Shown: positions 35,178 through 45,076, counted from the stretch's first letter. The stretch: 64,000 bases of DNA from Pseudomonas sp. GL-B-19 (GCF_019956415.1 NZ_JAHBDK010000108.1:119308-183307), one strand, 5' to 3'. The notes: generated by a model from the letters alone, not told the origin. Numbers and translations: made by a program.

Positions 35178-36506
35178 TTATTGAATGAGCGAGCCCCGCA
35201 GCGAGTGCGGTTGTGCGGCATCAATGTGGACGTCGGCAAACTGGCCGATCAAGGTCGGATTGTCGCAGCGGAAATTGACGATGCGGTTATTCTCGGTCCG
35301 GCCTTGTAGCTCGCCAGGGTCTTTTTTCGAATAATCGGTGACCAGAATCCGCTGGATCGAGCCGACCATTTGTCGGCTGATCTCGAAGCCTTGCTGGTTC
35401 AGGCGATGTTGCAGGGCGTTCAGCCGTTCTTTTTTCAGCTCTTCGGGCGTTTCATCGGCCAGGTCGGCAGCCGGAGTGCCTGGGCGCTGGCTGTAGACGA
35501 ATGAATAGGAAAAGTCGAAGCCGACGTCTTCAATCAACTTCATGGTCTGTTCGAAGTCTTTCTCGGTTTCACCCGGGAAGCCGACGATGAAGTCCGAACT
35601 GATGCAGATCCCCGGCACGGCGGCCCGCAATTTGCGCAGTTTGGATTTGTATTCCAGCGCGGTGTGGTTGCGTTTCATCGCCGAGAGAATTCGGTCTGAA
35701 CCCGACTGCACCGGCAGGTGCAAGTGTTTCACCAGTTCCGGCACATCGGCGTGGGCCTGGATCAGGCTGTCGGAGAATTCCAGCGGGTGCGACGTGGTGT
35801 AGCGAATCCGGTCGATGCCGTCGACAGCGGCCACAACGCGGATCAGTTCGGCCAGATCAGCCAAGCGCCCGTCGTGCGTAGTGCCGCGATACCCGTTGAC
35901 GTTCTGACCCAGCAGCGTCACTTCGCGCACGCCGTTTTCGGCCAGGTGAATGATCTCGGCAATCACGTCGTCGAACGGGCGGCTGACTTCTTCGCCACGG
36001 GTGTAGGGCACCACACAGAAGGTGCAGTACTTGCTGCAACCTTCCATGACCGACACGTAGGCACTCGGGCCATCGATGCGCGGCTCGGGCAAATGGTCGA
36101 ATTTTTCGATTTCCGGGAACGAGACGTCGACTTGCGGCAATTTGGTGGCGCGTGCGGCGTCGATCATTTCCGGCAGGCGGTGCAGGGTTTGCGGGCCGAA
36201 GACCACATCCACGTACGGCGCGCGATCACGAATGGCGGCGCCTTCCTGACTGGCCACGCAACCGCCGACGGCGATCACCATGTCCGGGTTGGCGAGTTTC
36301 AGTTCGCGCCAGCGGCCGAGCTGGGAGTACACCCGGTCCTGGGCGCGCTCGCGAATCGAGCATGTGTTGAGCAGGATCACGTCGGCGTCTTCAGCGCGAG
36401 CGGTGACTTCCAGGGCCTGGTGTTCACCCAGCAAGTCGACCATGCGCGAGCTGTCGTACTCGTTCATCTGGCAACCGTGGGTTTCGATGTAAAGCTTCTT
36501 GGCCAT
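35178..36506 (-). CDS. miaB: tRNA-2-methylthio-N6-dimethylallyladenosine synthase
   Basis: Radical SAM methylthiotransferase acting on i6A37 of tRNAs that read UNN codons. The 442-residue protein has the UPF0004 domain with cysteines in ETHGCQMNEYDS, LNTCSIRERAQDRVYS and AVGGCVASQEG, the radical SAM CSKYCTFCVVPYTRG and a C-terminal TRAM domain ending near DVHIDAAQPHSLRG. Start MAKKLYIE at 36506. It is divergent from the DUF1820 gene. Confidence 0.97.
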   Translation of the reverse strand: MAKKLYIETHGCQMNEYDSSRMVDLLGEHQALEVTARAEDADVILLNTCSIRERAQDRVYSQLGRWRELKLANPDMVIAVGGCVASQEGAAIRDRAPYVDVVFGPQTLHRLPEMIDAARATKLPQVDVSFPEIEKFDHLPEPRIDGPSAYVSVMEGCSKYCTFCVVPYTRGEEVSRPFDDVIAEIIHLAENGVREVTLLGQNVNGYRGTTHDGRLADLAELIRVVAAVDGIDRIRYTTSHPLEFSDSLIQAHADVPELVKHLHLPVQSGSDRILSAMKRNHTALEYKSKLRKLRAAVPGICISSDFIVGFPGETEKDFEQTMKLIEDVGFDFSYSFVYSQRPGTPAADLADETPEELKKERLNALQHRLNQQGFEISRQMVGSIQRILVTDYSKKDPGELQGRTENNRIVNFRCDNPTLIGQFADVHIDAAQPHSLRGSLIQ

Positions 36507-36572
36507 GGATACAGTCATCACGTGATTCAAAGAACCGCGCATTATAGGGAACATGTCCCAAGGTTCCTACCG

Positions 36573-36599
36573 TTGTGCGTCCGGTGGCTATGCTATAGT
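36573..36599 (+). promoter_or_regulatory. possible sigma-70 promoter for the DUF1820 gene
   Basis: TTGTGC (36573-36578) and TATAGT (36594-36599) are separated by 15 bases, shorter than ideal, 41 bases before the ATG. Confidence 0.35.
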
Positions 36600-36640
36600 T
36601 CGCGCCCTCATTTTTATCCCAAATGTGTTGCTCGCCCACC

Positions 36641-36970
36641 ATGACCAAACGTGAAGCTCCAATCTACAAGGTGATTTTCCTCAACCAGGGCCAGGTGTAC
36701 GAAATGTATGCCAAGCAGATCTATCAAAGTGATCTGTGGGGCTTTCTGGAAGTGGAAGAGTTCGTCTTTGGCGAGCGCACGCAAGTGGTCGTCGATCCGA
36801 GCGAAGAAAAGCTCAAGGCTCAGTTTGAAGGCGTGGTGCGCAGTTTTGTGCCGATGCATTCGATTGTGCGCATCGACGAGGTAGAGCGTCTGGGCACACC
36901 GAAAATCAGCGAAGCCCGTGGCGCGGTCGGCAATGTCATGCCGTTTCCGATGCCGATGCCTGAGAAGTAA
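36641..36970 (+). CDS. DUF1820 family protein
   Basis: A 109-residue soluble protein. It starts MTKREAPIYKVIFLNQGQVYEMYAKQIYQSDLWGFLEVEEFVFGER, the conserved core of DUF1820, and ends in a Pro/Met-rich tail (VMPFPMPMPEK). Function is not known. Widely kept in pseudomonads next to miaB. The ATG at 36641 is chosen because upstream residues are not part of the family. Confidence 0.92.
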   Translation: MTKREAPIYKVIFLNQGQVYEMYAKQIYQSDLWGFLEVEEFVFGERTQVVVDPSEEKLKAQFEGVVRSFVPMHSIVRIDEVERLGTPKISEARGAVGNVMPFPMPMPEK

Positions 36971-36992
36971 GCTTCAAGACCGAGTTGCTCCA

Positions 36993-37085
36993 ATCGCGAG
37001 CAGGCTCGCTCCCACAATTGATCTCCTGTGAACACAACATTTGTTAACACTGGAGTTTCATTGTGGGAGCGAGCCTGCTCGCGAT
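36993..37085. repeat. REP pair with 26-bp perfect arms
   Basis: ATCGCGAGCAGGCTCGCTCC... at 36993-37018 is exactly inverted at 37060-37085, between two convergent genes. Confidence 0.92.
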
Positions 37086-37110
37086 GGGGCCAGTCAGATC
37101 AATACAGAAA

Positions 37111-37665
37111 TCAGGGAAGCGGCGAGAAAGGCGTACGCCCATCCGCGCTCTGCAATTCCATCAGATATTTACGAAAGATTTGCCCCAGCACTTGGGTAGC
37201 CACTTCAAGTTCTTCGCGCGGCATTTTCTCGGTGACTTCGTCGGCGGTGTCCAGTGCATCTTCAGCGCCGTTGACCGCAGCCATTTTCAGCAGAATGTAA
37301 GCCTGAACGTTATTGGCCTGAACGCCTTCGCCTCGGAAAAACATGGTGCCCAGTTTGAATTGCGCCTGGGCGTGGCCTTGCAGTGAGGCCTTTTCGAAAT
37401 AGCTGAGGGCTTTATTGAGGTCGCGCGGCGTGTTTTTGCCGTTGTAGTAGAACTCACCCAACTCGTATTGCGCTTGCGCATCCCCTTCATCCGACGCTTT
37501 CTGGCAGGCGGCGAGCGCTTGCGTCAGGTCTTGCGGCTGAGTATTGAGGGTGCAGCGACCCATCGCTGGGATTAACAACGAGTTGCCGCCTGCTTGTGCG
37601 AGCGCGAGCAGGGGCTGAAGGAGCAACAGGCAGCCCAATGAAAGGGCGCGGCCGGTGCGGTTCAT
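37111..37665 (-). CDS. exported Sel1-like repeat protein
   Basis: A 184-residue protein with a signal peptide (LSLGCLLLLQPLLALAQA). Two to three Sel1-type repeats follow: ASDEGDAQAQYELGEFYYNGKNTPRDLNKALSYFEKA and ASLQGHAQAQFKLGTMFFRGEGVQANNVQAYILLKMA. Such repeats mediate protein contacts, often in envelope processes. Partner unknown. Start MNRTGRALSL at 37665 chosen because it leads directly into the signal peptide. Confidence 0.85.
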   Translation of the reverse strand: MNRTGRALSLGCLLLLQPLLALAQAGGNSLLIPAMGRCTLNTQPQDLTQALAACQKASDEGDAQAQYELGEFYYNGKNTPRDLNKALSYFEKASLQGHAQAQFKLGTMFFRGEGVQANNVQAYILLKMAAVNGAEDALDTADEVTEKMPREELEVATQVLGQIFRKYLMELQSADGRTPFSPLP

Positions 37666-37889
37666 GAGAATCGACTTACCTCTGAAGGGCGCGCGGACCC
37701 ATCGAGGGATCCAATAAGCGCGCATTATGAAATAAGCAGGGCCAACCTTACAAAGTCTTTACTCGTTTTTCTGCTGCGCGGGGAATATATCGCCCAATTT
37801 GCGGGAGATTATTAGCAGTAGCGTAGGAAGAACGGTGCGGATGTAGGTAAAAGCTGACGCTGGCAGTCGCCAACGTCAGCGGTAAGGCG

Positions 37890-39173
37890 TTATTTCAATG
37901 CGGCGAATGCACGCTCAGCGGCATCCAGCGTCAGTTTCAACTCGACTTCGCCATGGGCGATCGAGGTGAAGCCGGCTTCGAAAGCGCTCGGCGCCAGGTA
38001 CACCCCGCCATCGAGCATCAAGTGGAAGAAGCGACCGAACAGGGCCGCGTCGCTGGCCATCACGTCATCGAAGGTCACGATGTCGTCAGCGCCACTGAAG
38101 TACAGACCGAACATGCCGCCGGCCTGCGTGGTCACGAATGGAATACCCGCGGCATCGGCGCGCTGTTGCAGGCCGTCGAGCAGGCGGCTGGTGTAGTCGC
38201 TCAGTTCGGCATGGAAGCCCGGACGGCTGATCAGGCGCAGGGTGGTCAGGCCGGCGGCCATGGCCAGCGGGTTACCCGACAACGTGCCCGCCTGGTACAC
38301 CGGGCCCAGTGGCGCGATGTGCGACATGATTTCGCGTTTGCCGCCGAAGCAGCCGACTGGCATGCCGCCGCCGATGATCTTGCCAAACGTGCTCAGGTCC
38401 GGCGTCACGCCGAAGTGTGCCTGGGCACCGCCAAGGGCAACGCGGAAACCGGTCATCACTTCGTCGAAAATCAGTACCACGCCATGTTTGTCGCACAGGG
38501 TCCGCAGGCCTTCGAGGAAGCCCGGTGCCGGCGGTACGCAGTTCATGTTGCCGGCAACCGGCTCGACGATGATGCACGCCACGTCCTGGCCGACTTCGGC
38601 GAGCATGGCTTCTACCGCGTCAATGTCATTGAACGGCAGGGTCAGGGTGTGTTTGGCGAAGTCCGCCGGCACGCCGGCCGAGCTCGGTACGCCTTGGGTC
38701 AATGCGCCGGAACCGGCCTTGACCAGCAGGCTGTCGGAGTGACCGTGGTAGCAGCCTTCAAACTTGATGATGTTGTCGCGGCCAGTGAAACCACGGGCCA
38801 GGCGGATCGCGCTCATGGTCGCTTCAGTGCCGGAACTGACCATGCGCACCATTTCCATCGACGGCACGATCGAGCAGACCAGGTCGGCCATCTCGGTTTC
38901 CATCGCGGTCGGGGCGCCGTAGGACAACCCGTGTTCCAGCTGTTTACGCACCGCGTCCAGCACGTCCGGATGGCTGTGGCCGAGGATCATCGGGCCCCAT
39001 GAACCCACGTAATCGACATAACGCTTGTCGTCTTCGTCGGTGACGTAGGCGCCTTCAGCGTGTTTGAAAAACAGCGGGGTGCCACCCACGCTTTTGAACG
39101 CGCGAACAGGCGAGTTCACGCCCCCGGGAATGTGTTTCTGGGCATTGGCAAACAGGGTTTCGGAACGAGACAT
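37890..39173 (-). CDS. hemL: glutamate-1-semialdehyde 2,1-aminomutase
   Basis: PLP enzyme that makes 5-aminolevulinate for haem. The 427-residue protein has GGVNSPVRAFKSVGGTP, YVDYVGSWGPMILGH, LIFDEVMTGFRVALGGAQ and STFGKIIGGGMPVGCFGG with the PLP lysine. Length fits HemL. It lies 15 bases downstream of thiE on the same strand, the usual order thiD-thiE-hemL in pseudomonads. Confidence 0.97.
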   Translation of the reverse strand: MSRSETLFANAQKHIPGGVNSPVRAFKSVGGTPLFFKHAEGAYVTDEDDKRYVDYVGSWGPMILGHSHPDVLDAVRKQLEHGLSYGAPTAMETEMADLVCSIVPSMEMVRMVSSGTEATMSAIRLARGFTGRDNIIKFEGCYHGHSDSLLVKAGSGALTQGVPSSAGVPADFAKHTLTLPFNDIDAVEAMLAEVGQDVACIIVEPVAGNMNCVPPAPGFLEGLRTLCDKHGVVLIFDEVMTGFRVALGGAQAHFGVTPDLSTFGKIIGGGMPVGCFGGKREIMSHIAPLGPVYQAGTLSGNPLAMAAGLTTLRLISRPGFHAELSDYTSRLLDGLQQRADAAGIPFVTTQAGGMFGLYFSGADDIVTFDDVMASDAALFGRFFHLMLDGGVYLAPSAFEAGFTSIAHGEVELKLTLDAAERAFAALK

Positions 39174-39188
39174 GGTCGGGCTCTCAAA

Positions 39189-39812
39189 TCAGATTTTAAG
39201 TAATTCATTAAAGGCGCGGGCGCGGCGTGTCACTTCAGCCGGGCTCTCGGCGCCAAACAGACCGTGGACGACCGCCAGCAGATCAACCCCATGGGCCACC
39301 AGTGGCGCGGCGTTTTCCAGGGTGATGCCGCCAATCGCGCAAATCGGCAGGTGCAGTGTGCGGCGGGCCTGGTCGAGCAGTTCGAGGCTGCAAGTGGGGG
39401 CGCCGGGTTTGGTGTTGGAGTTGAAGAAACGACCGAAGGCGACATAACTGGCGCCTTCCTTCGCGGCTTGTTCGGCGAGTTCGAGTTGCGCGTGGCAGGT
39501 CGAACCGATGATGGCTTTGGAGCCGAGCAGAGCGCGGGTCGGCGACAACGGACCATCGGTCTGGCCCAGGTGCACGCCGACGTTCAGGCGTGCGGCCAGT
39601 TCGGCATCGTCATTGATGATCAGCTGGGTTTTATAGCGGTCGCACAGATCGCGCAAGGCTTCGGCCTCGCGCAGGCGTCGGGCCTCGTCGCTGCTCTTGT
39701 CGCGGTACTGCAGCAGGGTGACGCCGCCTTCCAGCGCCGCCTCCACGTACTCAAGCAGTTTACCGGCCAGCAACTGTCTGTCGGTAATAGCGTACAGGCC
39801 ACGTAGTTTCAT
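39189..39812 (-). CDS. thiE: thiamine-phosphate synthase
   Basis: Couples the thiazole and HMP-pyrophosphate moieties to thiamine phosphate. The 207-residue TIM-barrel protein has LYAITDRQLL, LLQYRDKSSDEARRLREA, INDDAELAARLNVGVHLGQTD and VAFGRFFNSNTKPGAPT. All substrate-binding segments of ThiE are present. It lies 32 bases after thiD. Confidence 0.96.
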   Translation of the reverse strand: MKLRGLYAITDRQLLAGKLLEYVEAALEGGVTLLQYRDKSSDEARRLREAEALRDLCDRYKTQLIINDDAELAARLNVGVHLGQTDGPLSPTRALLGSKAIIGSTCHAQLELAEQAAKEGASYVAFGRFFNSNTKPGAPTCSLELLDQARRTLHLPICAIGGITLENAAPLVAHGVDLLAVVHGLFGAESPAEVTRRARAFNELLKI

Positions 39813-39844
39813 CGAACAAGCCTCACCGCATGACTAATAGAAAG

Positions 39845-40642
39845 TTACGAACAGAAATCCAGCGGCAGGCGGCGCGGCACGAACTGGCCTTTGCCCAATT
39901 GCTCCGCATCACGCAGGGTTCGCCATGTGTAGTTAAGCGCGGTCTGCACGGCGCTAACGAGGTTTTCACCTTGGGCCAGACGACCGGCCAGGGCGCTGGC
40001 CAATGTGCAACCGGAACCGTGATAACTGCCGGGCAAGCGCTGGCAGGTGAAGGTTTCGCGGTGGCCGTCGCGGCTGTACAGGCGATTGTGTATTTCGTGT
40101 TCGTCGCCATGGCCGCCGGTGATCAGCAGGTGTTTGACGAATGGCAGCAGTTTTTCGGCGCACTCGTCGGCGGTGCCTTCGGGCAGTTCGGCGAGGATGC
40201 GCGCTTCGGGAAGGTTAGGGGTGGCAATGATCGAAAGTGGCAGCAGGCGTTCGCGCATGGCATAGCCGACTTCGTCCTTGCCCAGTCGTCCGCCACCGCC
40301 GGCGCGCAGCACCGGGTCGCAGACCACTGGCAGGTGTGGGTGCGCCAAGAGCAGTTCGACTACCGTGTCGACCATCTCCAGGGAACCGAGCATGCCCAGT
40401 TTGACCGCGGCGACTTCGGAATCGTTGAGTACGGCATTGGCCTGGGCCAACACCCACTCACGGTCGAGGACGCGAAAGTCAGTGACGTTGACCGTGTCTT
40501 GCACGGTCAGGGCGGTGACGGCCGGGGCCGCATGACAACCCTGAGCGAGCAGGGCTTCGATATCTGCCTGCAAGCCGGCGCCACCACTTGGGTCGTGGCC
40601 GGAGAGACAGAGGACAACGGGGCGAGAGCTGTAGATATTCAT
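39845..40642 (-). CDS. thiD: hydroxymethylpyrimidine kinase / phosphomethylpyrimidine kinase
   Basis: Phosphorylates HMP twice for thiamine synthesis. The 265-residue ribokinase-type protein has VLCLSGHDPSGGAGLQADIEAL, TALTVQDTVNV, CDPVLRAGGGGRLGKDE and the anion hole/catalytic GSYHGSGCTLASALAGRLAQG. ATG 40642 (MNIYSSRP) is chosen. I looked for a TPP riboswitch upstream and saw none. Confidence 0.96.
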   Translation of the reverse strand: MNIYSSRPVVLCLSGHDPSGGAGLQADIEALLAQGCHAAPAVTALTVQDTVNVTDFRVLDREWVLAQANAVLNDSEVAAVKLGMLGSLEMVDTVVELLLAHPHLPVVCDPVLRAGGGGRLGKDEVGYAMRERLLPLSIIATPNLPEARILAELPEGTADECAEKLLPFVKHLLITGGHGDEHEIHNRLYSRDGHRETFTCQRLPGSYHGSGCTLASALAGRLAQGENLVSAVQTALNYTWRTLRDAEQLGKGQFVPRRLPLDFCS

Positions 40643-40959
40643 GGTGCGCGAGCTTACCACCAGTCGACCAACGAGTCATGAGACGGACCGGCCGACGCAG
40701 GCTTCGCCAGTTGCTACAGGAATGCGGTAGGCAGCAGCGTCATTCTCTCACTCTGACCGGGCAAACAGCTCTATATCAATGGTTGCCGCTGGAACGCCCG
40801 TTCTAGAGCCTTGCTGTAAATATTTCAATGGTGTTCAAAGGCCATCAACGGCTATGCTAGAGTGGATCCAAACCAATAACAGGTAATGCCGGTTTTACGT
40901 CTACTCAAAAGGAATGAGGGGCTTCCTGAGATAACCGGACAGGCCACGCTGGGGCTTAA
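40643..40959. other. 317-base divergent intergenic region, thiD / histidine kinase
   Basis: No gene is seen. It must hold the promoters of both neighbours. A 25-base motif GACGCAGGCTTCGCCAGTTGCTACA at about 40694-40718 recurs at about 59797-59821 and seems to be half of another repeat family. Confidence 0.6.
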
Positions 40960-43323
40960 ATGCGCTATTTGCTGATGTTGCTGCTTTGCTTGCCCCTCAT
41001 GGCGAGCGCCGTCGAGTTCGACGAGTTCACTCAAAGCCTGCCCTTGGGCAAAAGCCTGCAAGTGTTCGAAGACGCGGGCGGTCAGGCGACCATCGCCGAT
41101 GTCCGCGCGCAAGCTGCGGCTGGAAACTTCAAGACCCACGACAAAGCGACACTCAACGCCGGCTATTCGCGTTCGGCGTTCTGGCTGAAAATCGACCTGC
41201 ACTATCGTCCGACCAACCCGGAGGCACAACGCACCTGGCTGCTCGAACTGGCCTATCCGCCCCTTGATCACCTCGATCTGTACTTGCCCGATGCTACCGG
41301 CAGCTATCAATTGGTGCGCCAGACCGGTGATGCCTTGCCGTTTGCCACGCGCGCGATCCGTCAGAACAACTACCTGTTCGATTTGAATTTCACGCCTGAC
41401 CAGGCACAAACGGTGTACCTGCGCCTGCAAAGTGAAGGCTCGATCCAGGCGCCGGTCACCTTGTGGTCGAGCACCGCTTTCCTCGAAGAACAGCCGGTCC
41501 GGCTTTATGTGTTGGGGCTGATCTATGGCGTGTTGTTGGGGATGCTGGTTTACAACCTGTTCATCTACCTCAGCGTGCGCGACACCAGCTACCTCTATTA
41601 CATCTTCTATATCGCCTCGTTCGGGTTGTATCAGCTGTCAGTCAACGGCGCGGCCGTGCAATATTTCTGGCCGAATAACCCGTGGTGGGCCAACGCAGCA
41701 ACACCGTTCTTCATCGGTTGCGCCGGGCTGTTCGGCAGCCAGTTCGCCCGTAGCTTCCTGCAGACAGGGTCTTACGGGCGCTGGCTCGATCGCTTGCTGC
41801 TGGCATTGATTGCATTCGGCGCGGTGGTGATCGGGCTGTCATTGATGGCCAGTTACGCCCTGGCCTTGCGTCTGGCCACCGCATTGGCCTTGACCTTCAC
41901 GGTGGTGATTTTCGCCGCCGGGTTGTTTGCCTGGTTGCGTGGCTTGCGTGTGGCGCGGTATTTCATCATTGCCTGGTCGGCGTTTTTGCTCGGCGGCATC
42001 GTCAACACGCTGATGGTGCTGGGTTACCTGCCCAACGTGTTCCTGACCATGTATTCGAGCCAGATAGGCTCAGCAATCGAAGTTGCCTTGCTGTCGCTGG
42101 CCCTGGCTGACCGAATCAACGCCATGCGCGAGCAACAAGCGCAAACGCTGTTTGATGCAGGTCAAAAACTCGAAATGCTGAACCAGCAACTGGCTCACAG
42201 TAACAAGCTCAAGGATGAATTCCTCGCCACCCTGACCCACGAATTGCGCACCCCCATGAACGGTGTGATCGGTTCGCTGGAGTTGATGCAGACCGTCGAG
42301 ATGGACCCTGAACTGGAGCAATACCAGCAAACTGCCGCCGGTTCCGCGCGGGACATGATGCGCATGGTCAATGGCATCCTGACCCTGACCGAATTGCAGG
42401 CCGGCAAGCTCAAGGCCTCCCCTGCAGTGTTCAGCTTGCGGGGCGTGGTCGATGCCTTGCGCGCGCAGTTCGAGGGCAACGCATCGAGCAAATCGCTGGA
42501 CTTCAAAGTTGACGTCACGCCGGGGCTGCCGGACCGCTTGCACGGTGACAGCGCCAAACTCACGCAATGCCTGGAGTGCCTGCTGGATAACGCGATCAAG
42601 TTCACTCGGGTCGGTGGGCTGGCGTTGCGGGTGACGGGCAAGCCAGTGGAAAACGGTCGGCTGTCGTTGTCGTTTGCGGTAATCGACACGGGTATCGGCT
42701 TCACCGATCTGGGGGAGGCGACGATGTATCAGCGTTTCTTCCAGCTCGACGGTTCAATGACTCGCGAATACGGCGGTTTGGGCGTGGGGCTGGCGATTTG
42801 TCGGCAACTGGTCGAACTGCTCGGTGGGCGCCTGACGCACCGCTCCGAGCCGGGCAGTGGTAGCCGCTTCCAGCTTGATGTCGACTTTGAAGTGCCGGTG
42901 GTAGAGCGACCGCCCATACCGTTGATGAGCGGCGATCTTGCGCGTTTGCGCTTGCCTCAGGATTGCAGCGTATTGCTGGTGGATGACAACAGCGTCAATC
43001 AGTTAGTGATGCGCGGTATGTTGCTTAAACTCGGGTTCCGGGTGCGTTCCGCCGACAACGGTCTGAACGCGCTCGATCAATTGCAGCGTGAAACCTTTGA
43101 TGCGGTGCTGGTCGATTGTCAGTTGCCGCCTCAAGACGGCATCTCCCTGTGCTGCCAGATCCGCGCCTTGCCGGGTTGCGCCGAATTGCCGGTGTTCGTG
43201 GTGGCTCTGAGTGTTGATCGTGAACGTTGCCCGACCGCAGACTCGATCGATTACTTGAACAAACCGGTAAAATTCGAAGATTTACAGGCCGCGCTCTATC
43301 GTCGTGTGTTGTGCCCAGGCTAG
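40960..43323 (+). CDS. hybrid sensor histidine kinase with 7TMR-DISM input and receiver domain
   Basis: A 787-residue membrane protein. A signal peptide (LLMLLLCLPLMASA) is followed by a periplasmic 7TMR-DISMED2-type beta domain (about 35-160), seven membrane helices (about 180-385, starting LYVLGLIYGVLLGMLVYNLF), a coiled-coil linker, a HisKA domain with phosphorylated His427 (TLTHELRTPMNGV), an HATPase domain (DNAIKF, GLGVGLAI) and a C-terminal receiver with Asp719 (VLVDCQLPPQDG). The periplasmic domain suggests sensing of a carbohydrate-like ligand. The output is not encoded nearby, so an Hpt or regulator elsewhere is likely. Confidence 0.93.
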   Translation: MRYLLMLLLCLPLMASAVEFDEFTQSLPLGKSLQVFEDAGGQATIADVRAQAAAGNFKTHDKATLNAGYSRSAFWLKIDLHYRPTNPEAQRTWLLELAYPPLDHLDLYLPDATGSYQLVRQTGDALPFATRAIRQNNYLFDLNFTPDQAQTVYLRLQSEGSIQAPVTLWSSTAFLEEQPVRLYVLGLIYGVLLGMLVYNLFIYLSVRDTSYLYYIFYIASFGLYQLSVNGAAVQYFWPNNPWWANAATPFFIGCAGLFGSQFARSFLQTGSYGRWLDRLLLALIAFGAVVIGLSLMASYALALRLATALALTFTVVIFAAGLFAWLRGLRVARYFIIAWSAFLLGGIVNTLMVLGYLPNVFLTMYSSQIGSAIEVALLSLALADRINAMREQQAQTLFDAGQKLEMLNQQLAHSNKLKDEFLATLTHELRTPMNGVIGSLELMQTVEMDPELEQYQQTAAGSARDMMRMVNGILTLTELQAGKLKASPAVFSLRGVVDALRAQFEGNASSKSLDFKVDVTPGLPDRLHGDSAKLTQCLECLLDNAIKFTRVGGLALRVTGKPVENGRLSLSFAVIDTGIGFTDLGEATMYQRFFQLDGSMTREYGGLGVGLAICRQLVELLGGRLTHRSEPGSGSRFQLDVDFEVPVVERPPIPLMSGDLARLRLPQDCSVLLVDDNSVNQLVMRGMLLKLGFRVRSADNGLNALDQLQRETFDAVLVDCQLPPQDGISLCCQIRALPGCAELPVFVVALSVDRERCPTADSIDYLNKPVKFEDLQAALYRRVLCPG

Positions 43324-43419
43324 GGCGAAAGCGCCGACAGTTAGGCGGATATGCCACTTTGTTCAGTCTCTGGGCAGTGCTTAACTGACTCCCTTGGCTG
43401 ACCCAAAGGAGCCCCCGTC

Positions 43420-45066
43420 ATGAACCTGCATCAGTTTGCCGAAACCCACGAAGTCACCAACCAGCCTCCGTCGCTGGACGGCACCAACCTTTATCGCATC
43501 GACTTGCCGTTGCAAGAATGGTCGCGGCGGTTCGGGGCCTGTTGGGCCGAGTCGCGGATCGACGCGTATGGCGCACTGGCAGGCGGGCCGCTGATGGAGG
43601 CCGGATTTGCGGCCAACCAAAACAAACCGGTATTCGTCAGCCATGACCGTTATGGCCACCGTATCGATTTAGTGGAGTTCCACCCGGCCTATCACCAATT
43701 GATGCGCACCGCGGTCGAGCACGGGCTGACCTCGTTGCCTTGGGCACATCCGCAGTCCGGTGCGCATGTGGCCCGAGCGTCCATGAGTTATCTGCACAGC
43801 CAGGCCGAAGCCGGAAGCGGTTGCCCATTGACCATGACCTTCGCCAGCGTTCCGGCAATGCGCCTGCAACCGGACCTGGCTGAGCAGTGGCTGCCGAAAA
43901 TCCTTTCTACTGAATACGACCCGCGCAACGTCGGCATGGCGCACAAGGCCGGTGTGACCATCGGCATGGCCATGACCGAGAAGCAGGGCGGCACCGACGT
44001 GCGCGCCAACACCACCAAGGCGTATCCGATCGGCGCCAGCGGTCCGGGCCAGGCTTACGAACTGGTCGGTCACAAGTGGTTCTGCTCGGCACCGATGTGC
44101 GATGCCTTCCTGACCCTGGCGCAGACTGACAAGGGGTTGACCTGTTTCTTGCTGCCGCGCCATCGTCCCGACGACACGCGCAATCAGTTCTACATCCAGC
44201 GCCTGAAAAACAAACTCGGCAATTGCTCCAACGCCTCCAGCGAAGTGGAATTTCGTGGCGCGTTGGCGTGGATGGTCGGCGAAGAAGGGCGGGGCGTGCC
44301 AACCATCATCGAAATGGTCGCCATGACCCGCTTCGATTGCATGGTCGGTTCCAGCGCATTGATGCGCCAGGCCCTGACCCAGGCCAGCCATCACTGCGCT
44401 CACCGCTCGGTCGGCGGCAAGCTGCTCAGCGAACAGCCGTTGATGCAAAACGTGCTCGCCGATCTGGCGCTGGAAAGTGAGGCCGCCCTGGCCTTGAGCC
44501 TGCGCATGGGCAAGGCGCTGGATCATCTGGACGACAGCCATGAAGCGAAATTCGCCCGACTGGTGACGGCAGTGGGCAAATACTGGATCTGCAAACGCGC
44601 GCCCGCCATGATCAACGAAGCCGCTGAATGCATGGGCGGCGCCGGGTACGTCGAAGAAAGCATCCTGCCGCGCCTGTACCGTGAGGCACCGGTCAATTCG
44701 ACATGGGAAGGTTCCGGCAACGTACAGTGCCTGGATGTGCTGCGGGCGCTGTCGAAAGAGCCAGGTGTGCTCGACGTGCTATTCAGCGAATTGGGCGATG
44801 GTCATGGTGACAAACGCCTGGCCGCGCACATCAATCAGTTGCAGGCGGCGTTCAAGGACACCAGCGACATTCAATACCGCGCGCGGCAACTCACCGAAGA
44901 CATCGCCTTGGGGCTTCAGGCCAAGCTGTTGCTGGAGGCGGGGAACGCGGCGGTCAGCGATGCGTTTATCGCCAGCCGTCTTGGTTCCGCCGGTCGGGTG
45001 TATGGCGCGTTGCCGCGTGGGCTGGATGTAGAGGCGATTGTCGCCCGGTCGACTCCGCTTATGTGA
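43420..45066 (+). CDS. aidB: AidB-like acyl-CoA dehydrogenase family protein
   Basis: A 548-residue flavoprotein of the AidB group, which in E. coli is induced by alkylation stress and binds DNA. Landmarks: LPWAHPQSGAHVARASMSYLHSQAE, GMAMTEKQGGTDVRANTT, HKWFCSAPMCDAFLTLAQ, and AAECMGGAGYVEESILPRLYREAPVNSTWEGSGNVQCLDVLRAL. The full AidB length and the C-terminal extension separate it from ordinary acyl-CoA dehydrogenases. No alkylation-repair gene adjoins it. Confidence 0.92.
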   Translation: MNLHQFAETHEVTNQPPSLDGTNLYRIDLPLQEWSRRFGACWAESRIDAYGALAGGPLMEAGFAANQNKPVFVSHDRYGHRIDLVEFHPAYHQLMRTAVEHGLTSLPWAHPQSGAHVARASMSYLHSQAEAGSGCPLTMTFASVPAMRLQPDLAEQWLPKILSTEYDPRNVGMAHKAGVTIGMAMTEKQGGTDVRANTTKAYPIGASGPGQAYELVGHKWFCSAPMCDAFLTLAQTDKGLTCFLLPRHRPDDTRNQFYIQRLKNKLGNCSNASSEVEFRGALAWMVGEEGRGVPTIIEMVAMTRFDCMVGSSALMRQALTQASHHCAHRSVGGKLLSEQPLMQNVLADLALESEAALALSLRMGKALDHLDDSHEAKFARLVTAVGKYWICKRAPAMINEAAECMGGAGYVEESILPRLYREAPVNSTWEGSGNVQCLDVLRALSKEPGVLDVLFSELGDGHGDKRLAAHINQLQAAFKDTSDIQYRARQLTEDIALGLQAKLLLEAGNAAVSDAFIASRLGSAGRVYGALPRGLDVEAIVARSTPLM

Positions 45067-45076
45067 ACGACACAGA

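Noticed and set aside
39845..40959. TPP riboswitch upstream of thiD
   Set aside because: No conserved thi-box words were seen in the gap before the start codon.
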